Below, one piece after another: positions 54,601 to 61,997 of a stretch of DNA of 64,000 bases; position 1 is the stretch's first letter, and each line of letters opens with the position of its first letter. The stretch spans positions 124,001 to 188,000 of the forward strand of contig CAWBUD010000004.1 in assembly GCA_963791945.1 (NCBI GenBank), given 5' to 3'. This DNA comes from PALSA-1003 sp963791945 (GTDB lineage Bacteria > Pseudomonadota > Gammaproteobacteria > Burkholderiales > Casimicrobiaceae). The notes beneath the pieces were generated by a model. The model was not told where the DNA came from, did not search any database, and saw only the letters and a program-made list of their open reading frames with translations. The position numbers and the translations under genes were made by a program.

Positions 54601-56467
54601 GTCCGGCGACGTGTTCGGCAACGGCATGCTGCTCTCGCGTCATATCAGGCTCGTTGCCGCTTTCGATCATCGTCATGTCTTTGTCGATCCCAACCCCGAT
54701 CCCGAGCGGAGCTTCATCGAGCGGGAGCGCCTGTTCCGGCTGCCGCGCTCGTCGTGGGCCGATTACGACGCGTCCCTGATCGCGAAGGGCGGCGGCATCT
54801 ATCCGCGAAGCGCCAAGTCGATCGCCATCACCCCGGAGGTGAAACGGGCGCTCGCGATCGACGCCGTCGCGATGACGCCGGCCGAGCTGGTCAACGCGAT
54901 CCTCAAGGCGCCCGTCGACCTTTTGTACAACGGCGGCATCGGCACGTACGTCAAGGCCGCCACCGAGACTCACGCTCAGGTGGGGGATCGGGCCAACGAC
55001 GCGGTGCGCGTCAATGGCAGGGAGCTTCGCTGCAAGGTAGTCGCGGAGGGCGGCAATCTCGGTTGCACGCAGCTCGGCCGGGTCGAGTTCGCGCTCGCCG
55101 GCGGTCGCATCAACACCGATGCCATCGACAACTCCGCGGGAGTCGATACCTCGGACCACGAGGTCAACATCAAGATCCTGCTCGGCCTCCCGATTGCCGA
55201 CGGCGAGCTGACCGAAAAGCAGCGCAACAGCCTGCTCGCGGAGATGACCGACGACGTCGCGGCGCTGGTGCTGCGCGACAACCGGTTCCAGACCCAGTCG
55301 CTGTCGGTGAACGGCCGGATCGCGCCGCAGGCGCTCGACGCGCACCAGCGATTCATCCAGTTCCTGGAGAAGATCGGCCGGCTCAATCGGTCGCTCGAAT
55401 TCCTGCCCTCGGACGACGAGATCGCGGACCGGCGCGCGAAGGGTCTCGGCCTGACGAGCCCCGAGCGCGCGGTGCTGCTCGCGTACTCCAAGATCTGGCT
55501 CTACGACGAGATGCTCGCATCGCCCCTGCCCGACGATCCGTGGGTCGGCACTGCGTTGCAGCGCTATTTCCCGAAGGCGCTGCGGGAACGCTACGCCGGG
55601 TACATGCCGCGCCACCCGCTGAAGCGCGAGATCATCGCGAGCTACGTGATCAACAGCATGGTGAACCGCGTCGGCGGGACTTTCGTCCACCGGCTGCTCG
55701 AGCGCGCGGGGGCGAAACCGGACGAGATCGTGCGCGCCTATCTGCTGACCCGCGAAATCTTCGGATTCGTGGATCTGTGGATGGCCATCGAAGCGCTGGA
55801 TGCCGTCGTGGACGATGCCGTGCAGTCGGCGATGCTTCTCGACAGCGGTCGGCTCATCGAGCGCGCAACGGCGTGGTTCCTGCGCTCGCGCCGGCTGGGC
55901 GAAGACATGGCCGCGACGATCGGCCACTTCGCGCCGCAGGTTCGCGCTCTCGCCACGCATCTGCCTGAGCTCCTCGACCCAGCAGAGCGCGCGCGCACCG
56001 ATGCCGCGGCAGCCGCCTATGTCGGCAAGGGCGTGCCGGCGGCGCTGGCCGGGCGCGTCGTCACTCTCGATACGCTGTATGCGACGCTGGATGTCGTCGA
56101 GGTGGCGGGCGCAGCCAAGAGGCCCGTCGAAACCGTCGCGGGCGTGTACTTCGAGCTTTCGACGCGATTATCGCTGCCGTGGCTCAAGGAGAGGATCGCT
56201 GCGCTACCGGGCGACGCGCATTGGCAGACGCTGGCCAGGGGCGCGATGGAGGACGATCTCGCGAATCTGCAGCGGACGATCAGCGCCGAGGTACTTGCCA
56301 ACGGCACCGACGTCGCGGGCGCGGGTAAGCTCGTCGCCGCGTGGGAAGGCCGCAATCAGCGCAACATCCACCGCGTCGCACAGCTCATCGGCGAGCTGCG
56401 CTCGGCCTCGACCGTGGATACCGCAATGCTGTCGGTGACCTTGCGCGAGCTGCGGAACCTGGCGTAG
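51644..56467 (+). CDS. gdhB: NAD-specific glutamate dehydrogenase (GDH-2, large type)
   Basis: 1607 residues, the ~180-kDa GDH class of Streptomyces, Pseudomonas and relatives; oxidatively deaminates glutamate to 2-oxoglutarate. N-terminal regulatory segments with ACT-like regions precede the catalytic core, seen in HLRGGKVARGGLRWSDRPEDFRTEVLGLVKAQMVKNTVIVPVGSKGGFV, ASGGSAGYDHKAMGITARGAWESVKRHFRE, VAGIGDMSGDVFGNGML and RCKVVAEGGNLGCTQLGRVEFA (NAD fold). The frame starts at 51560, but the ATG at 51644 follows GAGGGAGAAACG. No break seen. Its stop lies in a palindromic repeat. Confidence 0.95.
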   Translation: MSANGDIDRASRLDEVLKLVRTKVGTAQRAYVENFVLRYFQDVDPEDLAEREPADLYGAALSHWNFARKREPGRARVRVFNPSLEEHGWQSTHTIVEIVNDDMPFLVDSVTMEVNRHRLTLHLIIHPILAIRRAPDGTLEGLADEPAAGARRESFIHVEVDRMSDPAKLESLAGDIVRVLDDVRASVDDWRPMRDRLHAVLDEVERRPSRLPAEELAEGKDFLGWLAENHFTFLGYRCHELAVVNGEDALKIVPASSLGILRETSSKGLATSFSALPPEVRAYARRPELLVVTKATARSTVHRPGYLDYIAVKRFNDAGEVVGEHRFLGLFTSTAYSANPAEIPLLRRKIANVVERAGLPPGGHASKALLNILETYPRDELFQTSEENLLRTAKAILHLEERQRLRLFVRRDAFERFLSCLIYAPRENYTTELRQKWQAILMRAFGGTSSEFNVHLSESALARVMITVRTTPGQIPPYDVRAIEAELVAAAQRWEDDLRGALIETLGEARGNERLRQFGGAFPASYREDFAARAAVPDIEMMAALTDDEPLGMSLYRPLEALPGTMRFKLFRRGAPVTLSDSLPMLENMGLRVLEERPYRVVPDGLPPVWIHDLGLSMPPAQADIEVDALHAVFAEAFGRVFRGEIENDDLNRLVVAARLSSDEINILRAYAKYLRQIGFPLSQAFIETTLAAHAELARALVELFELRFDPVESAGVGVRTAEHLRAIEAQLEAVENLSEDRVLRQYLALIQATTRTNYWRRDAAGRPRGFLSFKFDPWKVPGLPEPKPMFEIFVYSTRFEGVHLRGGKVARGGLRWSDRPEDFRTEVLGLVKAQMVKNTVIVPVGSKGGFVLKRAPSPADREAYLKEGVACYQNYLRGLLDLTDNRLGDRIVPPPEVKRHDSDDPYLVVAADKGTATFSDYANAISREYGFWLGDAFASGGSAGYDHKAMGITARGAWESVKRHFREMAIDTQTTDFTVAGIGDMSGDVFGNGMLLSRHIRLVAAFDHRHVFVDPNPDPERSFIERERLFRLPRSSWADYDASLIAKGGGIYPRSAKSIAITPEVKRALAIDAVAMTPAELVNAILKAPVDLLYNGGIGTYVKAATETHAQVGDRANDAVRVNGRELRCKVVAEGGNLGCTQLGRVEFALAGGRINTDAIDNSAGVDTSDHEVNIKILLGLPIADGELTEKQRNSLLAEMTDDVAALVLRDNRFQTQSLSVNGRIAPQALDAHQRFIQFLEKIGRLNRSLEFLPSDDEIADRRAKGLGLTSPERAVLLAYSKIWLYDEMLASPLPDDPWVGTALQRYFPKALRERYAGYMPRHPLKREIIASYVINSMVNRVGGTFVHRLLERAGAKPDEIVRAYLLTREIFGFVDLWMAIEALDAVVDDAVQSAMLLDSGRLIERATAWFLRSRRLGEDMAATIGHFAPQVRALATHLPELLDPAERARTDAAAAAYVGKGVPAALAGRVVTLDTLYATLDVVEVAGAAKRPVETVAGVYFELSTRLSLPWLKERIAALPGDAHWQTLARGAMEDDLANLQRTISAEVLANGTDVAGAGKLVAAWEGRNQRNIHRVAQLIGELRSASTVDTAMLSVTLRELRNLA

Positions 56468-56546
56468 CCCGGGGTGAGCGAGAGCGAACCCCGTGAGCAA
56501 CGGAAGAGCGCACCCCCCGGGTATCGCGTGCTCGACCCGGGCTACA
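56464..56546. repeat. GTAGCCCGGGGTGAGCG repeat, inverted pair
   Basis: GTAGCCCGGGGTGAGCGAGA overlaps the GDH stop codon; the inverted end (GACCCGGGCTAC) ends at 56546, about 4 bases into the 3' end of the convergent DUF4337 gene. Same family as the four copies above. Confidence 0.78.
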
Positions 56547-57111
56547 GGTGAGCGTATGCGAGTGCACCCACCGCGACCGAAGCGGCGGCGACCCCATACG
56601 ATACGATCATCAGGCCGCGGTTGCGGGTCAGGATCGTGATCGCCGCCAGGGCGATCGCGATCTGAATCAGCGTGGTCGCCTGCGCCCAGCGATGGTGGAC
56701 ATGAACCGATGCCTCGCTTTTCGCTTCCGCCTCCTTGGACTGTTGTTCGAACTTCTTCGCTTCGGGGATGATCTCGTCCTTTTCCTTCCGGTAGCGCTCG
56801 ACTTCCTTCTGGTACCTCGCCTGCGCATCGCCCGAAGCGAGCGTGGCTCCCAGCTCAGCCAGGTTCTGCTTGCTGCTCTTGGCCTGGTAGAAATTCCACT
56901 GGTCGGATGCCTCGGTCTTGCGAATTGCCGCTTCGTTCTTGTAGACGAGTGCGTCGTTCTGCGTCTTTCCCGCCATGTAGCCGAAGAGCGCGCCGATCGT
57001 GGCAAAGATTGCGGTCATCACGGCGATCCGTCCGGCGAACGGATCGTGCCCGGCACGATGCTCGACTTCGTGGTCGTGCGGACCGTGAACATGGAAATGT
57101 CCCTCGGCCAT
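56542..57111 (-). CDS. DUF4337 domain membrane protein
   Basis: 189 residues: His-rich N terminus (MAEGHFHVHGPHDHEVEHRA), TM about 28-46, a coiled-coil stretch (about 60-135: KNEAAIRKTEASDQWNFYQAKSSKQNLAEL, YRKEKDEIIPEAKKFEQQSKEAE) and two C-terminal TM helices. This is the DUF4337 pattern; function unknown. Starts 57 bases after folA on the same strand. Confidence 0.85.
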   Translation of the reverse strand: MAEGHFHVHGPHDHEVEHRAGHDPFAGRIAVMTAIFATIGALFGYMAGKTQNDALVYKNEAAIRKTEASDQWNFYQAKSSKQNLAELGATLASGDAQARYQKEVERYRKEKDEIIPEAKKFEQQSKEAEAKSEASVHVHHRWAQATTLIQIAIALAAITILTRNRGLMIVSYGVAAASVAVGALAYAHL

Positions 57112-57168
57112 GCGTGTAGCTCCCTGGAACGAATGCAGGACGAATAGGCGGCGGACGCGATAGGATCG

Positions 57169-57717
57169 CTATCGCCGCTCGTAGGCGGCGAAATGATAGG
57201 CAAACCCGGCGACATCGTCCAGCGGCCGGTGAGCGGTGCGCGAGACCTCACGCCATAGCGAGCGATCGAATTCGGGGAAGCGGGCATCGCCCTCGAAGTC
57301 GCGCTGGATCTCGGTCAGATAGAGCAGCTGGGCGCGCGGCAGCGATTCGCTATAGAGCGCTTCGCCGCCGATGACGAATGCCGGCTCGGGAAGGCGCACG
57401 AGCGCCAGCGCATCGTCGAGCGAACGCGCGAACTCGATCCCGGGGGCGCCAACCGGGTGCGCGCGCGTGACGACGATGTTCTGCCGCCCCGCGAGCGGCC
57501 TGCCGATCGACTCCCAGGTCCGGCGCCCCATGATCACGCTGTGGCCCGTCGTCAGCGCGCGGAAGCGCTTCATGTCTTCGGGCAATCGCCACGGAAGGCG
57601 ATTGTCGACGCCAATGACACCGTTGCGCGCGACCGCAGCGATCAACGCGACACGCGGCACGTTGCCTCGCGCCGTCGCCGCCCTTGGCGAGCCGGTCGGC
57701 GGTGGTGTATCGTGCAC
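57169..57717 (-). CDS. folA: Dihydrofolate reductase
   Basis: 182 residues as listed; reduces dihydrofolate for thymidylate and purine synthesis. Motifs: ALIAAVARNGVIGVDNRLPWRLPEDMKRFR (Trp/Asp active site), GHSVIMGRRTWESIGRPLAGRQNIVVTR, PAFVIGGEALYSESLP. The listed start is a GTG (57717) that adds about 19 residues; a GTG at 57660 preceded by GAGG gives the usual N terminus (VPRVALIAAV) and may be real. thyA lies on the other side of the glr locus. Confidence 0.94.
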   Translation of the reverse strand: MHDTPPPTGSPRAATARGNVPRVALIAAVARNGVIGVDNRLPWRLPEDMKRFRALTTGHSVIMGRRTWESIGRPLAGRQNIVVTRAHPVGAPGIEFARSLDDALALVRLPEPAFVIGGEALYSESLPRAQLLYLTEIQRDFEGDARFPEFDRSLWREVSRTAHRPLDDVAGFAYHFAAYERR

Positions 57718-57782
57718 GCGTCTTCAGTCAGGCCCGGGCATCGTTCGACTACAATGATTATAGCGGTCGCCCGCCGTCAGCC

Positions 57783-59264
57783 GTGTATTATCCGCGCTCA
57801 TTTCTAAAGTTCATTCTGCTCGGTTTCCTGCTGGTCAGCCTGCCGTTGCTCTACGCGCTCGTCGAGCTGATCGTGAGCCTCGATCGCCTCGGCACGCAGA
57901 GCCAGGAGGCGGTGCTGCAGGCTGCGCAAGCTGGCCGCGCGAGCCGCCAGCTCTACGAGCAGGCAACCACGCTCGAGCGTGTCGTGCGGCAGCACATCAT
58001 TCTCGACGACCCGCAGCTCATCGACGACTACGCGCGCTTGCGCCAGGATTTCCGGCAGACGACCGAGCAGCTGCAGCAGCTGCCGCTCGATCGCGCTCAG
58101 CTCGACCAGCTCGAAAAGTTGAGCGACTCCGAAAGCCGCCTGTACGCGCTGCTCAAGGCGCCGCAGCGCGCGCCTACGACCGGCGCCGTTCTCGCCCAGG
58201 GTTATGCCGACCTGTCCCAGGGTGCGCAGGCGATGCTCGCCGCCAGCAGCCAGCTCACCGAGCGCGAGATCGAACGGCTGCAGCGCACGGCCGCCGAAGG
58301 CCGCAGGACGTGGGCGTATCTCGCCCTCGCGGCCGGAGCGATCGCGCTCGCCCTGGCGATACTGTTCGCCGTGCTGATCGCCCGGCCGATCCGCCAGCTC
58401 GATCTGGCGATCCGCAGAATGGGAACGGCCGACTTCACCCACGCCATCGAAGTCAACGGACCGCAGGACCTGCGCTATGTCGGGCAGCGGCTCGAGTGGC
58501 TGCGCACGCGATTGCACGAGCTCGAAACGCAGCAGACGCAGTTCCTGCGCCACGTTTCGCACGAGCTCAAGACGCCGCTCACCGCGGTGCGCGAAGGCGC
58601 AGAGCTCCTGCGCGATCGGGTCGGCGGTGAGCTCTCGCCGCAGCAGCAGGAGATTGTCCGCATCGTGCGCGAGAACACGCTCAACCTGCAGAAGCTCATC
58701 GAGAATCTCCTCAACTACCACCAGACGCGCAGCATCGAACCGCAGACGCTCGGCCCGGTGCCGCTCTCCGACGTCGTGCGTCGCGTGGTGAGAGAGCACA
58801 AGCTCGCCGCGTTCGCGCGGATGATCAGCTTTGAGGTCAAGGCGATGCCCGCGATCGTCATCGGCGATGCGGACAAGATCCGGGCGATCGTCGACAACCT
58901 GCTCTCGAACGCGATCAAGTATTCGCCGCGTTCGGGAATGGTCGCGATCGGGCTCTTCGCCGAGGACGGCAACGCGGTTCTCGAGGTGGCCGATCAGGGC
59001 CCCGGCGTCGATCCCGCCGATCGTCCACGCATCTTCGAATCGTTCTACCAGGGCAAGCTTGCGCCGGAAGGGCGAATCAAGGGCTCCGGGCTGGGTCTCG
59101 CGATCGCGCGCGAGTACGCCATCGCCCATGGCGGGCGGATCGAGCTGCTCGACCGTACCGACGGCAAGCGCGGCGCGCGGTTTCGCGTGTGGTTACCGCT
59201 GGCCGTGACCGATCCGTCCACGGCCTCGACTGCGGCGGCGGCGACGCTGCAGGAGGAAGGTTGA
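57783..59264 (+). CDS. glrK: Sensor histidine kinase GlrK (QseE)-like
   Basis: 493 residues. TM1 (FLKFILLGFLLVSLPLLYALVEL), a mostly helical periplasmic sensor (about 30-180), TM2 (WAYLALAAGAIALALAILFAVLI), HAMP, then HisKA with phospho-acceptor His in HVSHELKTPLTAV and HATPase with NLLSNAIKYSP, VADQGPGVDP and GSGLGLAIAREYA. The GTG at 57783 starts like known GlrK proteins (YYPRSFLKF); the frame from 57684 crosses folA's start region. Overlaps the next gene's start by 4 bases, so glrK-qseG-glrR is one operon, same order as in E. coli. Confidence 0.93.
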   Translation: MYYPRSFLKFILLGFLLVSLPLLYALVELIVSLDRLGTQSQEAVLQAAQAGRASRQLYEQATTLERVVRQHIILDDPQLIDDYARLRQDFRQTTEQLQQLPLDRAQLDQLEKLSDSESRLYALLKAPQRAPTTGAVLAQGYADLSQGAQAMLAASSQLTEREIERLQRTAAEGRRTWAYLALAAGAIALALAILFAVLIARPIRQLDLAIRRMGTADFTHAIEVNGPQDLRYVGQRLEWLRTRLHELETQQTQFLRHVSHELKTPLTAVREGAELLRDRVGGELSPQQQEIVRIVRENTLNLQKLIENLLNYHQTRSIEPQTLGPVPLSDVVRRVVREHKLAAFARMISFEVKAMPAIVIGDADKIRAIVDNLLSNAIKYSPRSGMVAIGLFAEDGNAVLEVADQGPGVDPADRPRIFESFYQGKLAPEGRIKGSGLGLAIAREYAIAHGGRIELLDRTDGKRGARFRVWLPLAVTDPSTASTAAAATLQEEG

Positions 59265-59959
59265 TTCCGCCGCGTCGGACCGCAGCCGGGCTCGCCACGG
59301 TGCTCGCCCTCGCCGGCTGCGCTGCGGCACCCGCCGCGCCGGCGCCGGCAGCCCCTGCCCCGCAAGCGACGATTGCACCCAAGCCGCCGGATCCGCTGCC
59401 GGTGACACCGGTCCCGGTGCCGGAGCTGGTGATCGTGCAATCGCCCCCGCCATCGCCGCCGCCGCCAGCGCCGGCGCAAGTGGCGACGGTGCAGCCGACG
59501 CTCCAGGCGCCGGTCAACGAGGAGGAGCAGCAGGCGCTCGCGCTGCTGGCGGACCTCCAGCGCTATGTATCGGATCCCCCCGAAGATCTGAAGCGCGAGC
59601 TGGCGGGCGCCAGCGCCGCGCTGACGCGCACGCGCAGCGACGCGAATCGCATCCGCGTCGCGATGCTGCTGACACTCCCGGCGGCGGGGCTGCCGGACGA
59701 TGCCCGTGCACTCACGCTGCTGGAACCGCTCGTCGGCAGGAACAGCAACAGCGCCAGCTCGCCGCTCAAGCAGATCGCGGCCCTGCTCTACGCTCAGATC
59801 GTCGAGCGAGCGCGCAGCTTACGCGAGGAACAGAGGCGCACGGCTGCAGCGCAGGAGAAACTCGATGCGTTGCGCGCAGTCGAACGGAGCCTGCTGCTCG
59901 AGCGCAGCCGCAATGCAGGGGGCGGCAGCGCCGGCGGAGGCGGCGGGACGGGACGATGA
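59261..59959 (+). CDS. qseG: QseG-like lipoprotein, proline-rich
   Basis: 232 residues. The TTG at 59261, overlapping the glrK stop, is preceded by AGGAGG and gives a short signal peptide with a lipobox (VLALAGC, Cys about 20). A Pro/Ala-rich stretch (about 22-85) follows, then a helical domain (EEEQQALALLADLQRYVSDPPEDLKREL ... LREEQRRTAAAQEKLDALRAVERSL). Position and features match YfhG/QseG, an outer-membrane lipoprotein that activates GlrK in E. coli. The stop overlaps the glrR start by 4 bases. Confidence 0.85.
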   Translation: MIPPRRTAAGLATVLALAGCAAAPAAPAPAAPAPQATIAPKPPDPLPVTPVPVPELVIVQSPPPSPPPPAPAQVATVQPTLQAPVNEEEQQALALLADLQRYVSDPPEDLKRELAGASAALTRTRSDANRIRVAMLLTLPAAGLPDDARALTLLEPLVGRNSNSASSPLKQIAALLYAQIVERARSLREEQRRTAAAQEKLDALRAVERSLLLERSRNAGGGSAGGGGGTGR

Positions 59960-61326
59960 CTCTGCCGAACGCACGTTCCGCCGACATCCTGCTGGTCGAT
60001 GACGACCCGGATCTGCTCAAGCTGATCAGCCTGCGGCTTACCTCGGCAGGCTACCGCGTTCGCACCGCTGACAGCGGCGAGACCGCGCTGGCCGCGCTCG
60101 CCGTGGCGCGCCCGGCCGCCGTGATCACCGACATGCGTATGCCGGGGATCGACGGATTGCAGCTCTTCGACGCGATCCATCGGCAGCATCCCGCGCTGCC
60201 GGTCATCATCCTGACCGCGCACGGCACGATTCCGGATGCGGTGACCGCCACCCAGCGCGGCGTGTTCGGTTTCCTTACCAAGCCGTTCGACAGCCAGGAG
60301 CTGCTCCAGAAGGTAGCTGCGGCAGTGCGGCTCACCGGGGATTCGCCCGAGCCCAAGCAGCAACAGAGCGGGGAGTGGCGATCCGGCATCATCACGCGCA
60401 GCCCGCGGATGGAGGATTTGCTGCGGCAGGCCCGAATGGTGGCCGACTCCGACGCGAGCGTGCTTATTTTCGGCGAATCCGGGACGGGCAAGGAACTGCT
60501 CGCCCAGGCGATCCATCGCGCGAGCCGACGGGCGGCGCGCCCGTTCGTCGCAGTCAATTGCGGCGCGATCCCGGAGCCGCTGCTCGAATCGGAATTGTTC
60601 GGCCATGCCCGAGGCGCGTTCAGCGGCGCAGTTCAGGCCCACAAGGGCCTGTTCCTTGCGGCGGACGGCGGCACCATCTTCCTGGACGAGATCGGCGACA
60701 TGCCGCTTGCGCTGCAGGTGAAGCTGCTGCGTGTGCTGCAGGAAGGCGAAGTGCGACCTGTGGGAGCCACGCAAGCCGTGCCGTCGGACGTGCGGGTCAT
60801 CTCGGCGACGCATCGCGATCTGGACGCGCAGCGCGCGGCCGGACAATTCCGGGAGGACCTCTTCTACCGGCTGAACGTAGTGTCGCTCAAGCTGCCGCCG
60901 CTTTCCGAGCGGCGCGAAGACATTCCGCTGCTCGCGACGCACTTCCTGCGCAAGCTCGCGGAGCGCTACAAGAAGCCCGTTCCGTCGCTCGCACCGGACG
61001 CGATGGCAGTCCTGATCGCCGCGCCGTGGCCAGGCAACGTGCGGCAGTTGCTGAATCTGCTCGAACAGGCGCTCGCGCTTACCACCACCAGCGTGATCCC
61101 TGCGACGCTCGTCCAAGGGGCACTGCGTGAAGACGCGGGCGTGCTCGCTCCGTTCGAAGAGGCGCGAAAGCAGTTCGAGCGAGACTACCTCGTGCGCCTG
61201 CTGAAAATCACAGGCGGCAATGTGACGCAGGCAGCGACTTTGGCCAAACGCAACCGCACGGAGTTCTACAAGCTGCTTCAGCGACATCGCCTGGAACCGG
61301 CGATGTTCAAGGACGCCAAGCCCTAG
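59956..61326 (+). CDS. glrR: Sigma-54-dependent response regulator GlrR (QseF)-like
   Basis: 456 residues, NtrC architecture. Receiver domain (about 10-125: ILLVDDDPDLLKL, phospho-Asp in VITDMRMPGIDG, LTKPF), AAA+ domain (about 140-380: GESGTGKELLAQAIHRAS, GAIPEPLLESELFGHARGAFSGA, IFLDEIGDMPL, FREDLFYRLNVV) and a C-terminal HTH (KITGGNVTQAATLAKRNRTEFYKLLQRH). The loop that contacts sigma-54 is GAFSGA rather than GAFTGA, a conservative Thr-to-Ser change. It is predicted to act at the TGTC-N10-GACA sites just downstream. Confidence 0.94.
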   Translation: MTLPNARSADILLVDDDPDLLKLISLRLTSAGYRVRTADSGETALAALAVARPAAVITDMRMPGIDGLQLFDAIHRQHPALPVIILTAHGTIPDAVTATQRGVFGFLTKPFDSQELLQKVAAAVRLTGDSPEPKQQQSGEWRSGIITRSPRMEDLLRQARMVADSDASVLIFGESGTGKELLAQAIHRASRRAARPFVAVNCGAIPEPLLESELFGHARGAFSGAVQAHKGLFLAADGGTIFLDEIGDMPLALQVKLLRVLQEGEVRPVGATQAVPSDVRVISATHRDLDAQRAAGQFREDLFYRLNVVSLKLPPLSERREDIPLLATHFLRKLAERYKKPVPSLAPDAMAVLIAAPWPGNVRQLLNLLEQALALTTTSVIPATLVQGALREDAGVLAPFEEARKQFERDYLVRLLKITGGNVTQAATLAKRNRTEFYKLLQRHRLEPAMFKDAKP

Positions 61327-61399
61327 AAGGCATTTCCTGGGGGTGGGCTCATCGTCCGTCGCAACGAGTCGAGCTGGAGTGTTGCATCTGCGTCACCAT

Positions 61400-61417
61400 T
61401 GTCTCCGTTCGGAGACA
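61400..61417. promoter_or_regulatory. GlrR-type operator 1 (TGTC-N10-GACA)
   Basis: TGTCTCCGTTCGGAGACA, exact TGTC-N10-GACA and a near-perfect 18-bp palindrome (8-bp arms). It lies 74 bases after the glrR stop and about 180 bases upstream of the -12 element at 61592-61593. The consensus is the one defined for GlrR at glmY/glmZ in enterobacteria. Confidence 0.8.
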
Positions 61418-61432
61418 GTATTAAGTCAATCT

Positions 61433-61445
61433 AATCAAACCCTTG
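61433..61445 (+). promoter_or_regulatory. IHF site A
   Basis: AATCAAACCCTTG matches WATCAANNNNTTR exactly, between the two GlrR-type operators. Confidence 0.55.
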
Positions 61446-61448
61446 ACG

Positions 61449-61476
61449 TTGTCATGCGCAGGCTTGTCGGTAAAAT
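61449..61476 (+). promoter_or_regulatory. Possible sigma-70 promoter overlapping operator 2
   Basis: TTGTCA (61449-61454), 16-base spacer, TAAAAT (61471-61476). Its -10 box lies inside operator 2. Overlapping sigma-70 and sigma-54 promoters occur at glmY in enterobacteria, but here the two start sites would be about 125 bases apart. Confidence 0.4.
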
Positions 61477-61482
61477 GCGACA
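61465..61482. promoter_or_regulatory. GlrR-type operator 2 (TGTC-N10-GACA)
   Basis: TGTCGGTAAAATGCGACA, exact consensus with 5-bp palindromic arms. Centre is 65 bases from operator 1 (about six helical turns), which suits cooperative binding on one face of the helix. Confidence 0.78.
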
Positions 61483-61546
61483 GCTTGCCAGGGATGAGGG
61501 CAAAGATTGCCTGAGCCGGGGCCCCCTATAACCGGGAGGCCTATGG

Positions 61547-61559
61547 TAACTCATTGATT
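61547..61559 (-). promoter_or_regulatory. IHF site B
   Basis: On the minus strand AATCAATGAGTTA matches WATCAANNNNTTR exactly. It lies between operator 2 and the -24 element, where IHF usually bends the DNA of sigma-54 promoters. Confidence 0.6.
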
Positions 61560-61578
61560 GTGAGATGCGTCAGGACAC

Positions 61579-61594
61579 TGGCATAACTGTTGCT
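61579..61594 (+). promoter_or_regulatory. Sigma-54 promoter (-24/-12)
   Basis: TGGCATAACTGTTGCT: GG at 61580-61581 and GC at 61592-61593 with the exact spacing of TGGCAC-N5-TTGC. Only the C of GGCAC is altered (to T). The predicted start is near 61604, 45 bases before the small ORF. Confidence 0.78.
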
Positions 61595-61648
61595 TAGGTT
61601 GCGCACATATGGGGCAGGGCGGTCAACGAAGCAGAAAAGGTTTGCGCC

Positions 61649-61819
61649 ATGGAAACATTCACACCGGAATTCGCCGCGTTCTGGCTGACCGAGGCCGAGA
61701 CGGCAGGAGAGCATTCAGGGGCAGACTCGGGCGAAGGCCGGCAGACGTTGTCGCCGTCGCAGCAGGTGGCGCTTGAAGAGCTGGCCGAGCGCGTGACCGC
61801 CGCGCGCAGCGTGGTATAG
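61649..61819 (+). CDS. Small acidic protein (56 aa) in the GlrR-type unit
   Basis: METFTPEFAAFWLTEAETAG, then EHSGADSGEGRQTLSPSQ and QVALEELAERVTAARSVV. I recognise no family. Acidic, with a likely amphipathic C-terminal helix and no signal peptide. AAAAGG lies 8 bases before the ATG. It is the only plus-strand frame beginning just after the predicted sigma-54 start and ends before the terminator. It could instead be spurious and the transcript a regulatory RNA. Confidence 0.5.
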   Translation: METFTPEFAAFWLTEAETAGEHSGADSGEGRQTLSPSQQVALEELAERVTAARSVV

Positions 61820-61838
61820 CCCGGAAGCAAGCGAACCC
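61815..61838. repeat. Degenerate GTAGCCCGG-type repeat
   Basis: TATAGCCCGGAAGCAAGCGAACC overlapping the small ORF stop resembles the dispersed repeat but lacks the complete arms. Confidence 0.4.
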
Positions 61839-61928
61839 TTTTTACGGCCGCAGGTGGCCGCGGGACGAAAGGACCGCAACGCCTGACCCCTCGGAGCCGG
61901 GTGCGCTTCGACCATCGGAATCCCCCTT

Positions 61929-61961
61929 GCCCGCTTACTTCCTCCCAGCGGGCTTTTTTTT
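61929..61961 (+). terminator. Rho-independent terminator
   Basis: GCCCGCT / AGCGGGC stem (61929-61935 with 61947-61953), 11-nt loop, then eight T residues. It acts on plus-strand transcription and would end a transcript of about 360 nt from the sigma-54 promoter. It lies 36 bases before the convergent thyA stop. Confidence 0.85.
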
Positions 61962-61997
61962 GGCGATACCCGGACTGGCCGTAATCCAATATCACCC

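Noticed and set aside
51401..55960. 1519-codon minus-strand ORF opposite the NAD-GDH gene
   Set aside because: Antisense shadow of a full-length conserved enzyme; no family motif.
61343..61531. 62-codon ORF over the GlrR-type operators
   Set aside because: It spans both operators and IHF site A, has no family, and the GTG start lacks a ribosome binding site; the regulatory reading explains the sequence better.
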